A stretch of 64,000 nt of DNA from Akebia trifoliata (GCA_017979445.1 CM030705.1:17253040-17317039); one strand, 5' to 3'; shown: positions 25,210-37,700, counted from the first letter of the stretch. The notes: generated from the letters alone by a model not told the origin. Made by a program: numbers and translations.

Positions 25210-27138
25210 ACTCACATTGTTTGTAATTGAGGGGAACTGAACATGTGATGCGGTACTTCTCCTCGAAGTTGAGTGTCTTCCATGGCCTTGCATGACAAGA
25301 TTTGTAACTTCAGGAAAATAGATTGAAACCTTCTTTTTTGTAAGAGATCTTGTGAGATGTAGAGGGAGAGAGATACAATGTGGTCAAGGACTCTACGGTT
25401 GAAAACAATGGGGGAACATCTGATGTATCAAAACTAGTATTACTCATGTCTCTGCAAGGCACAAATTATGTTCAGTTGGTGATGAAGAACAACATTACTT
25501 AGATGATATTAGATAAAAACTTATGATAATACAATTCTCTCTCAGAAATAGAATTTGGGTTAGGACAGAATCTTTTTTTCTTCCACTCTTGTAGTATATT
25601 TATCTCAATATAATTTGTAAAGTTTTTCATACTTGCATGTAGTTGAGGAGGTACATGCCTGTTAGATTAGGTATGATAACGAAAAACAGTAGCACATCCA
25701 ATCACGTTAAAAACAAAAAAATGGATCTGGCAAGCCATTTCAAAGTAACTTACACATGTATGAGAGCCATGTTTGAGTTGAAAAGTTTAGGTGGGATGGG
25801 ACCAGAGAGTAGATTCTTTCCGAAATGACTGTCAAGAACGAACCAAAAATGGAAATCAATAATTATCATCAACAAAAAACTAATAAGAGAAATAAATTAT
25901 TCCGAACAGAGAAGGCTTAATACATACAAGTGCTTGGTGTTGCGTAACAAATCCAGACCAGGAATATTCCCACGAGAGATGGGAATGGTTCCAGTAAGCT
26001 TGTTGTCTGCCAGATCCAACTAAAAAAGAGTACATAGCTTACCTATTGAAGGAGGTATATGTCCACTAAAGCTATTAGAATTTAGAGATCTGCATGGAAT
26101 CGCAATATGTAGGTAGGTTAAGAACAATATACCAAGAAAAAAACTAGTACTAAAGTTGAAAGTCTTACAAAAATATAAGTTGAGATAGAGAGCCTATCGA
26201 GTCCGGATTGGACCAAAGAAACCACAGCCAACCAAGATTATAAAATGCAACGAAAACTAATTAGAACTATTAAAGGATTTGAAGTAAACATCATGATTTT
26301 CTCACAAGTTTGACAGTTTCTTTAAACTCCCAATTGTTTGTGGAATAGGACACGTAAGACCCTTGTTGTAAGATGGATCCCTACATGGAACAATCGGTAA
26401 TCAGATATGAATCTATTCGGAAAAATTAAAATAGAATTAGTCTTCTTTTACAAGGGAAGAAAGTGAACTACAAAGAGAAGACATACAGGACAAGTCTGAA
26501 TATCTCTGGACGACTGACCTTTCAGTCCCATAGTCGATAATTGTCTGAGATGAAATTGATTTGGGTCAGAATTTCAAGTATTTGAAATGGAAGATTAAAT
26601 ATAACAAGCACTTACATGTAGATAACACGTGATTTGTTGCAGCGGATTCCCACCCAATCATCACCACAAGGATCTGAACCCACCCAATTTGGTGAAGTGT
26701 TCTCCCATACATCCTTCAAGGAGTTTAGAACAGCAACTATACAAGGATAAGCAAAAGAGTGTACACTATAAGCCTAGTCACATAAAACTGAATTAGATCA
26801 ATTAAAGCCAAGTATCGATCATTGATTAGATCTTAAGATAAATGCCCATGGGATTCTCTTTGGAGTCAAGACTCTGATTTAGCAAAATGTCTGGCATAAC
26901 AATGACATATACTTAATCAAATTGGCAAGCTTTTCTTTGTGTCAAATGCGTTCTCAACAGTATACAAAGTATGATCTAATAACACAAAACATACCATATT
27001 TGAATTCTCTAATGGATAATTGATGACAAACTAGAGACGACAATGATACTACATACCATCCGACATGTCAGTCACCACCATTACAGCCGAGAGTTGGAGC
27101 ATAAGAGCAAGCAGTGAGACCTGGATTGTTCGGTCCAT
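25210..27138 (-). pseudogene. Captured exons of an LRR-VIII receptor-like kinase ectodomain
   Basis: Minus-strand exons follow the order of this receptor family. The first (27138-27057) gives a start and signal peptide (MDRTIQVSLLALMLQLSAV) and ends at a GTATGT donor. The second (26736-26616) reads SLKDVWENTSPNWVGSDPCG, then DDWVGIRCN, the N-terminal LRR cap with its CNxS motif. Further pieces read LSTMGLKGQ (about 26530), YNKGLTCPIPQTIGSLKKLS (about 26370), LNSNSFSGHIPPSIG (about 26085), LDLADNKLTGTIPISRG (about 26020), LLSGPIPPKLFNS (about 25800) and MEDTQLRGEVPHHMF (about 25290). These resemble Arabidopsis At5g49760/At5g49770-type LRR-VIII kinases. No transmembrane or kinase exons were found. 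Changes such as GLTCPIP for GLTGP suggest decay. It could still be transcribed from the element. Confidence 0.7.
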
Positions 27139-28099
27139 TGGTCGAATAAACGTCTGGAAAATCATTGTATTTGATTGGTTGGTAAACATTCTTCAAAAAA
27201 TACTTCTATTACAATTGCTTTTGGCATATAACCAATTCTAAAAAACAGAATCATTTCAACCAATAATGATTTCTACAGGCCCAAACAAGAGAAATTCTTT
27301 TTTCTATAAAAAAAAAATGAAAGCTGTAGCCCCTCATGTTTAAAAGAATACATATTTGATAGGTTCATGTTTAACAGAACTACCTTTACATCACTGAGAA
27401 TGGTTGGTATCATGTGGTATTCACATCACTGATAATGGTTGGTATTATGTGGTATTCACACATGTATCATGATTCCTTGATGATCTGCATATAAACAGGT
27501 TGGATTAGAACAACCTTTATGTTTCTGACTAGAGAATTTTCAATGCTAAATGCAGGTGTTGTTGATGATTCTAAATCAAAATCAGTAACATTCGATAATT
27601 ACCGAACTATTTTCATCATTCGCCATCTCAAGGCAATTCTTGAAGCAGTGAAGTAAGCCCCAGACCCTTAAATGAAATTCTTTTGTACCATCTGAGCCAT
27701 TCAATTAGTAGACTGATTGATTAATCAAGCATACAGTACGCAACTGATCGAACATTTTAGACAGAGGCATTAATGGATCAAGAACATAGAAATAATGAAT
27801 TAGTTTACAGATGTTGAAGATAGAATTATTAATCTAAGGTGTTTTTTTCTTTTAATTCTTATTTTTTGGGTGTAACAGGGAGGGTGTGCAAGTGAAAGGG
27901 TACATCTATTGGTCTCTACTGGATGTTGTGGAAATGGGAGACGGCTATAATACCTGAATGGGGGTTAACCACACAAACTATGATAACTAGGACAGAATCC
28001 CCAAAAATTCTGCAAATGGTTGAAACCAACCGTTCCCCCTGTGAAAACCAACCGCATCTCCATACGGGGAGGCTTACTATCTTCTTACTTCATTGATGG

Positions 28100-28215
28100 T
28101 CTGACTTACTCCCACTGGAAGGCTTTGGACCCATGGCTTGGTTTGGTTGACATACCACAATGCATTTTTGTGTCATGGGTTCAAGTCCAGCTTACACACA
28201 CACACACAAATTTAT
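28100..28215 (+). repeat. Possible tRNA-derived SINE or tRNA-like fragment
   Basis: TGGCTTGGTTTGGTTGAC resembles a degenerate polymerase III A box. GGTTCAAGTCC, about 40 bp downstream, matches the B-box consensus GGTTCRANNCC. A short CA run follows. It does not fold into a full tRNA by eye. A SINE head is the likeliest reading, but it could be chance. Confidence 0.3.
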
Positions 28216-29000
28216 AACAAGGATTATCACTGAGTTTAGCAATCACAAAGTAAAATTTCCACCAAAAAAATCAAAATCATGAAACAACAATAAGAATTTT
28301 CATACACAAGTATATTATCGAAGTTCATCAATCGAAAGAACTAGAGATCAATAAAAAAAAAAAAGAAATAAAAAACAAAAGACATGAAATTAAACCAAGA
28401 AAAATCACCATCATCAGACGAAACAGAGGCATCGCAAACTGAAGCATTAGAAGTCGATACCTCATTTTTCACCGAATCTACCTTCTTTACGATCTCCGAA
28501 TCCCTGAAATTCAAACTAAAATTATCAAAATTCAAAAAAATTAAAAATAAAAACCAATGAAGAAGAAGAAGAAGAAGAAGAAAGTAAGAAAGCCTAACCT
28601 TAAAGGAGGGTGAATTGGTTGGTTTGATTGAGATCTTTGTTTGATGAGAAAAGTGCGAGTTCGAAGTTCGTCAGATTTTAGAGAGAAACCTCAAGAGGAC
28701 TAAAGATTGGCCAAGTTGATGAGAGTTGAGGCCAATTGGAATCTGAAGGAGATGAATTTAGGGTTTCGAGCTTTGAAATTACAGATTTGAGAAGAGAAAT
28801 AGCTCCTTTGACGTTCCCTCCATCGATCAAAGAACAACGAAATCTGCGATTTCGATTCTCAAAACTCCAGAAAATGTGAAGAGGAACCTATTAGACTGGA
28901 AAATTTTCTCCATTAACTTCGAAACCCTAGATTTAGAGGAGCTGTGATGAACTTGAGAGAGAGAGAGAGAGAAAGAGTGAGTGGTTTTCACAAAATATGT
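28216..29000. other. Interior right part of the CACTA-like element, unassigned
   Basis: This holds a 64-codon minus-strand ORF (28535-28341) rich in Ser and Asp, a GAA microsatellite (28559-28582), a region with GGTTTCGAG-type 5'-UTR-like sequence (28600-28950) and a GA run (28955-28975). It may be captured promoter or 5'-UTR DNA. No function can be assigned. Confidence 0.3.
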
Positions 29001-29269
29001 TTATACAGGGAGAGGGCGAGAGTTTTTTTTTGCGAAATTTCGTTTTTTCGCGCGCAGACTGAGTTCCATAGTGACGCCTATTTTGGCCGCCGCTGAAAAT
29101 GGGTCGCTAAAAGTTACTATTTTTGTTGTGTAGGCAAAATAAAAGGATTAGAAACAGAATATCAGCAGCTCGATCAAGAGCAAGGAAACATGTTTGTCTC
29201 TTAGAGATTGATATTTTTATTGGGTTATATCATATAGTAATAACTCAATAAAAAGCACAATTCTGAGAC

Positions 29270-30900
29270 AGTACAAAGGTGAAGTCAATGCAAATTATCC
29301 AATTAAGCTCTATCGTCTTCAAAGCTTTTGTCCTCAAAATTTTGGGATATCCTTGTATTGAGCAAAAAGCACAATTTAATTAATAAAGATCATACTTTCA
29401 ACAGTGAAAAAGTAAATAAGAATGTAAAGAAACTTGAAATTGACGTCCATATATAATTTATTATTTTGAAAAATAAAATTAGCATTGTGTACCATCAAAA
29501 GACCATTTAACACTGTTTGTTTCCAATCACCTAGGATTTTTTAGAAAAAAAAAAAAGAAAAAGAAAAAAAATAAAAGGAGATTTTCTTTTTAATAAAGGT
29601 AATAGAAGAACTGTTAAAAAACCAAATTAATAGTTAAAATATATTTTAACAATAAACAATCTACTTTTTCAACCTGATTTTGCCACTACCATGCAAGGAG
29701 ACCCCAAACCAAGAGGAAACAATTTCACAACTAAAGTGAAAACAGTCCAGCACCAAAGTTTGCATCGAACTATTGCCTTAGCTCTAGATTTTCCACAATG
29801 GGACGAGTACAGAATCCCAATTAAGGCATGAGGGTAACTAAAGGTATGTTGAGACAACTCAACATTTCCTAATAGCACATTGATTCAATTATTGACGTAG
29901 AAATCTACATGCAAGACGGGATCTAATGTTAGAATATGAACAAAATTTTAAAAACATATGAATATAAGACCATTGAATCAACCTGATTGAAAATTCCACA
30001 ATTTCATAACCAAGGAATAATTCGATAATTTGGATATTGTTTTTCAAACATCATCTCATCTAATTGTTCAAAAATTCTATTATCGGGTAGATTGGAGAAA
30101 TTCAGATAGGATAACCACTCACATACACGGTTTTAATATTCGATTTCACATCTCATTTCATCTATGCCTAATACCGAGTTGTCTTGGATGAGTTGTCCAA
30201 TATCTTTGAGACGTCCCGTTCAACAATCAGAAAAATGAACGTGGGGTTTTAAATCTCGTCTAATACATTGACTTGTCCGTCCGTCTCATCCATGCTTGAT
30301 ACCGAGACGACTTAGGCAATACGTCTTGGTCTCGGACGAGTTTTGGCACCATGCTCACATGGGTTCAGAGAGGCTAGAGGATAATCACTCAAATCCCTCC
30401 TTATCTAGAAAATTATATTTGCCTCCCTAGATTGAACAACAAAGGGTATGAAAGAGGATTAACCAGTTCACATTGAACTTAATTCAGAACAGAAACTTAA
30501 GGTCCTAATATCATGGCTTGTTTTAGCTTGTTCATATCTAGGTTTCAAAAGAGAAACTTAAGGTCCACATAGCACCAAAAAAGGTCTAGCCATGGAATGA
30601 TGATACAGGAATTACTTCTCGTTATTAAAGTTCACACTGATCCTAAGTTCAATACAGATTGTATCCCTATACACTATAGAAACATGGAAGGATTATTGGA
30701 ACATACAATAGTAAAATAATTACCGCGGTAGTGGAGATCTTGTTGGCTGGCATAACCAGCAAGTGAACCTCTGTGGTTAGCATGTCTATTTAGAGCATTC
30801 TCAAGCTGAGGCGGAGGTAAGTGCAAGTGGCAAATAACAAAAGAAGCACAAATTCAATTAGTTAAGCATGAAACACAACTTGTTCCATGACACCACTAAT
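29270..30900. repeat. Segmental repeat copy D (partial)
   Basis: 29285-29545 matches the right part of copy A, and 30465-30900 matches copy B at about 13785-14275. On the minus strand at about 30815-30725 there is an exon-like piece reading LPPPQLENALNRHANHRGSL, then AGYASQQDLHY, better preserved than its counterpart at 14155. It is bounded by a GGTAA-type donor side. The gene family was not recognised. Confidence 0.5.
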
Positions 30901-31353
30901 GCTAGACATGCTTTTTTCTCATATACATCGTAACGTGTACACATATATAGAAAGCCAAAAATAAAAAGAAGTAACATTAATCAGCTAAGCATGAAACAGA
31001 AGCTCCTCCATGAGCAATTTTGCCACCTGATAGCAGACATGCCGAAGAGGTTTCTTTGTTTAAGTTGGGCTGATAATGGCATCACTTTTGATTTGTTCTG
31101 ATAATGATTTCTTTACTTTACGCTAGCAGCTATCAAACAATAAATGGTGAAGAAGCAGACTATTTATTTGTTCCTGTTCTTGATCCATGCATTATTATGC
31201 GTGCACATGATGCACCGAACTTGAGCCTCAAGGTATAAAATCTGTTTTTAGCTTTTTATATATTTGTCGTTCAAATGCTATAATATATTATTGTGTAATG
31301 CCAGTTTAGATAACTACCCGGTCATAATGTCTATATTATTAAACTTCAAGATC

Positions 31354-31740
31354 CACTACAAAAATTAGGGCTTTTAGAGGCTCATATTCGGGCGGTTTCG
31401 TCGAAGCGTCGAGATAAGCCGATTGAAATGGGTTTTTGGTGGCAGTTTCGTTGGAAATCCCGTGGAAGAACATCGATTGGAGGCATTTCTGTTGGAAACG
31501 CCATTGAAAAAGGAAGAAACGAGATCTTTTGGAGGTGTTTCCGACGGCCATTTTCTGAACCGCCATTAGAATATCCAAATCGAGGCTCCACCATTACAAA
31601 GTTGAAGAATCGAGACGTCTTCAATATGGCGCCTTCACGGTCTCCAATTTGGCAGTAAGTTTTTCGTTTCCTCTTCTCCTCCCTCCCTCTCTTCCACTCC
31701 CACACTATATCTCCATCTCATTCTCTAACGCGCCCATTCT
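31354..31740 (+). mobile_element. CACTA-type terminus
   Basis: CACTACAAAAATTAGGGCTT is a canonical plant CACTA left end, followed by GGCGGTTTCGTC-type sequence. No matching right end (TAGTG with reversed motifs) was found in the window. It may be a truncated element. The stretch 31382-31705 is open on both strands but looks like subterminal repeat sequence, not a gene. Confidence 0.45.
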
Positions 31741-31749
31741 CTAACAATT

Positions 31750-32545
31750 TTCAAGGTTGAAGAAGAAGAAAAATGAGAAAAAGAAAAAGAAAAAGAAGAA
31801 GAAATGAGGGTTTATGTTCAAGACCCAAATCTGTCGAGAGTTGGAATAGGTAATTTTTATTTTTTTCCCTTTTCTCTGTATCAATTGGTTTTGAATGATT
31901 TTTTAGTTTTATTTATCACTGGGGAATAACGCTAATTCGAATTTATTTATTTATTTATTTTCAGAAAATTTGATTTATAGTATTTTGTTGATCCGAGAGA
32001 ACCAAATCTCAATCTCTAACGATTTCTCAAGGTTGAAGAAGAAGAACAAGAAGAAAGGAGGGTTTTTGTTCAAAACCCAAATCTATCGAGAGTTGGAACA
32101 GGTAATTTTTTTTATTTTGTATTTTGTATTTTTTTTTTGTCTTTTTCTCTATATCAATTGGTTTTGAATGATTTTTTCATTTGTATTTATCATTCGGGTA
32201 CAATGCTGATTTGAATTTATTTATTTATTTTTCAGAAAATTTGATTTACAGTATTTTGTTGAACCAAATCTCCTAAACTTTCATTGTATTGCTCGCTCTC
32301 TATATATCATGTAAGTAGTCACCCCTCTTTATTTTTCATTTTTATTTTTTTTACATAATTATTTTTATTTGTTTCTGTTTGATCGCCTACTGTGAAAATG
32401 TACGAATTTTTGAGTTCTGATTTTCCCTTTTCGTGTTGTTTTTGGCATAACTTGAATTTTGATTTACAGTATTTTGTTGAACTAAATCTCCTAAACTTTT
32501 GTTGTATAGCTCGCTCTTTATGTATCATGTAAGTAGTCCATTTTC
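31750..32545 (+). repeat. Imperfect tandem duplication (units of ~220-280 bp)
   Basis: 31752-31990 (AGGTTGAAGAAGAAG...AATCTGTCGAGAGTTGGAA) is repeated at 32030-32250. A following ~80 bp block (TACAGTATTTTGTTGAA...ATCATGTAAGTAGTC) occurs at 32247-32320 and again at 32465-32540. Each copy carries CAGGTAATTTTT- or ATGTAAGTAG-type donor-like sites, so it may be a duplicated exon-intron segment of an unrecognised gene. No long frame survives. Confidence 0.5.
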
Positions 32546-33130
32546 CTTCTTTGCACAACTTCTTTGCTTCTTAGTATGAGTGATAATAGGACTGACAAGA
32601 TCACCACAAGTAAGTCAAAGTTTGAGGAAGATCCATAAGACTTGGTTCTGATCTGAGTTGGTTTGGTATTGTGATCAAGCATTGGAGTGTTGTGTTTTCC
32701 AATGTTAGGCAAAGTAAATTACCTATGATAAGTAGGTTTTAACTTGAAAACAAGGCTTTAATTTGAGTCATTAGGATTCTTCAGAATGCATTTATAATTT
32801 GGTCTATTTCAAAAAATAAAAATCTGATGAAACACTACTAGAGAAGAACATAGTGGGAATGATTTAGGGTAAAACTATACTAAAGAGTGTAAGTGAGTGG
32901 GAAAAGATGAAAAAGTGTGAGTAAAATTATACCAAGATGAAAATCCATTCTTACATTTTATTCTTTACATTTCCTTCTCATATAGAAATCTCTACCCTCC
33001 ATTGTAAAAGTTAGTTTTTATAATAAAAATCTCTTTACATTTCCTTCTCATATGATTTGTCCATGTTTTTTCTTTTTTTTAGGTCTTTGTGCATGTTTTT
33101 TCTGCTGGTTTTCCCATGCATTACTTCAAA
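32546..33130. other. Noncoding, no recognised feature
   Basis: AT-rich DNA with a short direct repeat (CTTTACATTTCCTTCTCATA at about 32964 and 33031) and no exon-like content. Confidence 0.4.
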
Positions 33131-33139
33131 AATTTTAGA

Positions 33140-33270
33140 AAAAATTACCAAAACGGTACAGTTTTGGAAAATATTTACCAAAACGGTACACTGTAGCAAT
33201 TAATTCCGAAAACGGTAAATTTACCGTTTTCGGAATTAATTTATTTTACCAAAACGGTAAAAACAGTAAT
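33140..33270. repeat. Cluster of TTTACCAAAACGG motifs with a 44-bp perfect palindrome
   Basis: ACCAAAACGGTA occurs three times, around 33158, 33178 and 33250. Between the second and third lies a perfect palindrome (33198-33241) whose half-site is AATTAATTCCGAAAACGGTA plus two more bases. The motif is shared with the terminal repeats of the 373-bp element at 7797-8169. It may be one end of the element that carries the downstream protease gene. Confidence 0.6.
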
Positions 33271-33415
33271 CCATTACTTTTTTATTCCGAAAATGCCCTT
33301 TTGTTAATTTTGACTGAAATTACCATTTTATCCTCGCCTCTTTCATTAAAATGTATGTAATTTCAGCTGAAAGGGTTTCCTTGTTCTGCAACAAGTCCAA
33401 GACGAAGAGTGCCAC

Positions 33416-33416
<1 letters not shown>

Positions 33417-33459
<43 letters not shown>

Positions 33460-33485
33460 GGGGAGATCTTGAAAACATTGTAAGT

Positions 33486-33526
<41 letters not shown>

Positions 33527-33830
33527 GGGGAGATCTTGAAAACATTGTAAGTTACCCTCTCTCTCTCTCTCTCTCTCTCTCCGTTGTGAGAACGTGAGAA
33601 ACTTGCAACTTTCTCCGTATTTATCTTTCTTTGTTGTGGAGTCTCCGTTGGGGAGATGTAGAAAATATTGCAAGTTTCCCTCTCCCTCTCTCTATCTCTT
33701 TCTTTTGTGGAGAACGTGAGAAACTTGCAAGTTTCTCCAAATTTGTCTTTCTTTGTTGTGGAGATTGTTAAAATAATTTCGATTCAAGTCTCTTTCTATC
33801 TCTCTCCGTTGTGGAGATTTTGAGAAAATT
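33417..33830 (+). repeat. CT microsatellite in tandem ~80-bp units
   Basis: Runs of CT are followed by a shared linker (TTGGGGAGATCTTGAAAAC, then ATTGTAAGTTACC), twice almost exactly and then in three more diverged units. ORFs here on either strand encode only Ser-Leu or Arg-Glu runs and are artefacts. The linker ATTGTAAGTT looks like a splice donor, so a duplicated 5'-UTR exon is possible. Confidence 0.75.
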
Positions 33831-34154
33831 GAATCGAAAGTGTTTGTGTTTGTGTTTTGGAGTATTCGAACCCTAAACTTTCCATAATATTTTGTCCAAA
33901 TTCTTTTTTGACTTTTTATTATCATTATTTGCTTGTTGTTAAATCTCTTTCAACAGGAACCTTGGAAAAATTGAATACTTCAAGGTGACAATTTTATTTG
34001 ATTTTAATTTATAATTTTTTTCTTTCTACCAATGGAATGCAAATTATTCATAGTGAAAGTTTATTATTGATGAATTTAATTACGTTTAGGGGAAAAAAGA
34101 TGTAGTCCTCATATCATTAAACCATGATATTTTCAGGATAATGAAAGGACTGTA

Positions 34155-34690
34155 ACAAGGTGTTTTTTGACATAAGATCAAAACTATTTTAGTCAATGTC
34201 AAAAGGTGCTTTTTGACATAAGATCAGAACTATTTTAGTCAATGTCAAAAGGCACATTTTGACATTAGATCAGAACTATTTGACTCAATGTCAGAAAGCT
34301 CCTTTTGACATTAGATCAAAACTATTTTAGTAAAAGTCAGAAGGAGATCAGAACTATTATAGTCAATGTCAAAAGGCTCCTTTTGACATTAGATCAGAAC
34401 TATTTTACTCAATGTCAGAAGGAGCCTTCTGACATTAGATCAGAACTATTTTAACCAATGTCAGGAGAAGCCTTCTGACATTAGATCAGAACTATTTTAG
34501 TCAAATGTAAATTGTACATAGAGAATCATTTTGATATAATTTATTTTTGTTATGAATTTAATGTCAAAAGGATCCTTCTGACATTGTCTAAATGTTTTTT
34601 TAATCTCACGTCAGAAGGTTCCTTCCGACATTATATACAATACATTCTGATATAATGTCAAAAGTATCATTCTGATATTATATTGTATTG
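34155..34690. repeat. Palindromic minisatellite upstream of the Ulp1 gene
   Basis: About seven units of ~50 bp (34155-34505) each contain a near-palindrome of AATGTCAAAAGG...CCTTTTGACATT type, followed by AGATCAGAACTATTTTAGTC. Looser units continue to 34690. The same repeat in inverted orientation is found at 55780-56705. Each unit could form a hairpin in DNA or RNA. It lies directly 5' of the protease gene. Confidence 0.85.
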
Positions 34691-34769
34691 CTTATGAAAT
34701 TAATTAATTATTTTGAATGGGTCTACGTTAGGTCAATCGTATTGGAAATAGTCTTTCATCCACATTGAC

Positions 34770-37700
34770 ATGGTATGTTATCCTCTTTTTATGACATTAA
34801 GTATCATATTTTTTTACATTTTGAAAAATACGATGACATAGCAATATATATTTTGCAGGCACGTGTTGTGTGTAACGCGGAAAGATTTTCACAATTCTTC
34901 TCAAATTTAACATTTGAGCAGAAGACATGTTTAAATTCTACTTGTTTTGCTCCACTACTATCTATGCCACGCGTCCCAATGTGTAGCAATTTGATTTTTC
35001 TTCTCATAGAGAAATTTAATCCTAAAAATGGTTATTTTTCATTTGAAATTAAAGATATTTCTATTTCAGAAGGTGAGGTTGCATTGATATTAGCTTTGGG
35101 AGGTTTGTATAGTAGTGATGGAATCGGTTCTCTCTCAAAGAAAGACGAGCTTTGTGTACAATTATTTTGGAATAAGTACTTTGACGTGCCAACAGAGATA
35201 ACCTTAGATTCTTTTGAGACTATACTTAATACAGTCTTAAAAAATGAAAATATTATTGAATTTAAAAAAATATTTTTATTATACATAGTTATTACATTTT
35301 TACTTCCTAAGGACAGACTGAAGATAAACAAAGAACTTTTAAGTATGGTATGGTGCGATGAGATCTTCAATAGGATCCCATGGGGCAGATTAGTACACAA
35401 CCACCTTTTAAAGTCTTTACGCATCTGTGCGACGAAGTTTAAGGAAACTGGTAAACATGTACATTTCTATGGTTGTGCATTGGTGCTTCAGGTAGGTAAA
35501 GAAAAATTTGAGTTATTAATTTAATCTTACTTCGAAGTACTACTTTTATAAACTATTGATGTTTATTTAAGCACTCGTCCTGTATTCTTATGCACTTGTA
35601 GGTATGGGCATTCGAACATATACCTGTAATAGCCCCCCGCATATTTGCCAATCATTTTCCAAGGTACCTGAAGTATCCTTATTATTTAAATGAGGAACGA
35701 CAATTTTACGTCGATAAGTTTGTCAATTGCACGGTATGAATTATTGAACTACGATTTCAATCGTATATATATATATATACCTCCATCTAATACAAATTTT
35801 TTATATGCATGTATCATCTTTAACAGATTATCAATAAGTTGAAATTGACCGATCATGAACTTTGTGAGGCTGTTCTTGCTCCATTTTGTAAGGGTTATAA
35901 GAGGAAAGAGGAAAATGGTGTTCGGTCTAAAAGGAAAAACTTAGAGGAGGTTGATAAGTTGAAGAAGAAAATGACGGTGATGGAACAGAAGTTGAAAGAT
36001 CATTCTAAAGTTATCCAAGAATTGAAAAAGGACATCAAATGTTTGAAGTCATATAATGAATCTGGCCCTAAGGTATTGTTTCTCTACTATATGTGATAAA
36101 TCCACATAATAGGTTACATCCACTTCGAAATCATTATGAATGTTTGTTTTAATATCAAACAGTATAACGTTAAATTCGATAAAGCCTCGGACTTTGCACC
36201 TTCGAAAACCAAGTCATCTCCCCATACCAACACCTCTGTCGATCCTTCAGATATGCCTAAGGCATCGACCCCTACCAAGGGCTTAGACGATCCTTTAGGT
36301 ATACCTAAGTCATCGCCTCCGACAATGGGCTCTAGTGTTCCTTTTGGTATACACAAGGCATCTCCCTCAACGAATACTTCCACAAATGAGTATCCACCTT
36401 ACGAAGAAGAAATTGGAATCGATGCTAAAAAGACATCTGAAACAATGCCAATGAACCATTCACCTGAAGTATCATTCTCTTCATCCACAAAATACAAGGT
36501 ACCTTGCATGAACAATATTTAAAATGTTCAATAAATATTTCATGTGAGTTGGTTTTATGATCATTTTCTATTCTTCTTATTCAGCTGTCTACTAAAGTTG
36601 ATAACGGACGTAGTTCGCCTAATATTTTGAAAAGTAATTATCTCAATAATGAACAAAATTCAGAATTCAAATTCGACGCTGATAAGGTATGTATATACTT
36701 AATATTTAAAATTTTAATGTAGAAAAAATCACTCACATTCGACTTCATGTTTTGTCTAATTTTTAGACTTATATGTTTTTGGTTAGGAAATTGTTATCTA
36801 TATAATAAACGCATCTTCAATAATACCTGTCTAACTTTTATTTTTTATAGGCTGAATCCTCATCTCCTCTTATAAAGCTAGAGTCTGAAGACAACAACAT
36901 TCTAGCTAGGGGGAATTCATCTGATTTTGATCAAAAGGTGTGTGGTCGTTTGTCTTACAATATCCCCTCTTGGGATTTATCCGGTATATTTATTATGTTG
37001 TAAGATTTTCAATCAATTTCTTTGATTTGAAATGTGTATCTATGCACATTTACAGTTTCTTATTGCATGTCGTTTAAATTGTTAGGATGAAATGAAAATT
37101 TTAATCCTCGTATCAATTGATTTCTTTAGCGAATAAGATGTATAAATTTTAAAAAATATATTATTTGAAATGTTATATCATGGTCAATTTAAATACAATC
37201 AGTTCGTTATTCATACGTAATTGTTAACTTCATATTTTAAAGGTGTGAAGTACCATACGAATACGAGTAATTTATGCAATGTTGTCATTTGTTGTAGGAG
37301 GGTGGGTATTCCATGAACCCTGTGAAGTCTAAAAGAGATGTGAAACCTTCAGTATATTTGAAGCCACCCTATGCACCCTTAGATATACGAAAAAAGAAGA
37401 AGATATGCAAAGAGTTGAAGTGGGATGTATGCATGTTTCAGATTTCATTTTGATTATGTTTGTTCTAATATTATTATGAATGATATGTAATTATTTTACG
37501 TACTAATTTGTAGAGATGCGCTCGTAATTATTTTCATGATCCTAAGCGCCCCTTTACCAACGAAGAATTAACGTTGATAAATTCACATCACGCTGATATA
37601 AATTTGGGTGGTTGGATGATCAGGTAACATTTTTCCATATTTTAATTTTAATTTTTTTGAGAATTCTAGAATGATTAAAGATTTCTCTGACTTTGTTGCC

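Larger units (their letters stand above)
24207..29133. mobile_element. CACTA-like element with captured gene exons
   Basis: The left end reads CACATTACAAAATTTTAGG followed by several copies of AAAAACCGCCGC. The right end reads GGCCGCCGCTGAAAATGGG then TTTTTGTTGTGTAG. Ends of CACTA...TAGTG type with GCGGCGGTTTTT subterminal repeats are characteristic of plant CACTA (En/Spm) elements. Here both ends are slightly degenerate. No TnpA/TnpD-like transposase was found. The interior carries LRR receptor-kinase exons (25210-27138) and other unassigned sequence, so this looks like a non-autonomous element that captured host gene DNA. Confidence 0.6.

Noticed and set aside
31382..31705. Protein-coding gene suggested by open frames on both strands
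   Set aside because: Both strands are open across CACTA subterminal-type sequence; no domain and no consistent splice sites.
33351..33673. ORFs on both strands with Ser-Leu or Arg-Glu runs
   Set aside because: They are translations of CT/GA microsatellite runs.
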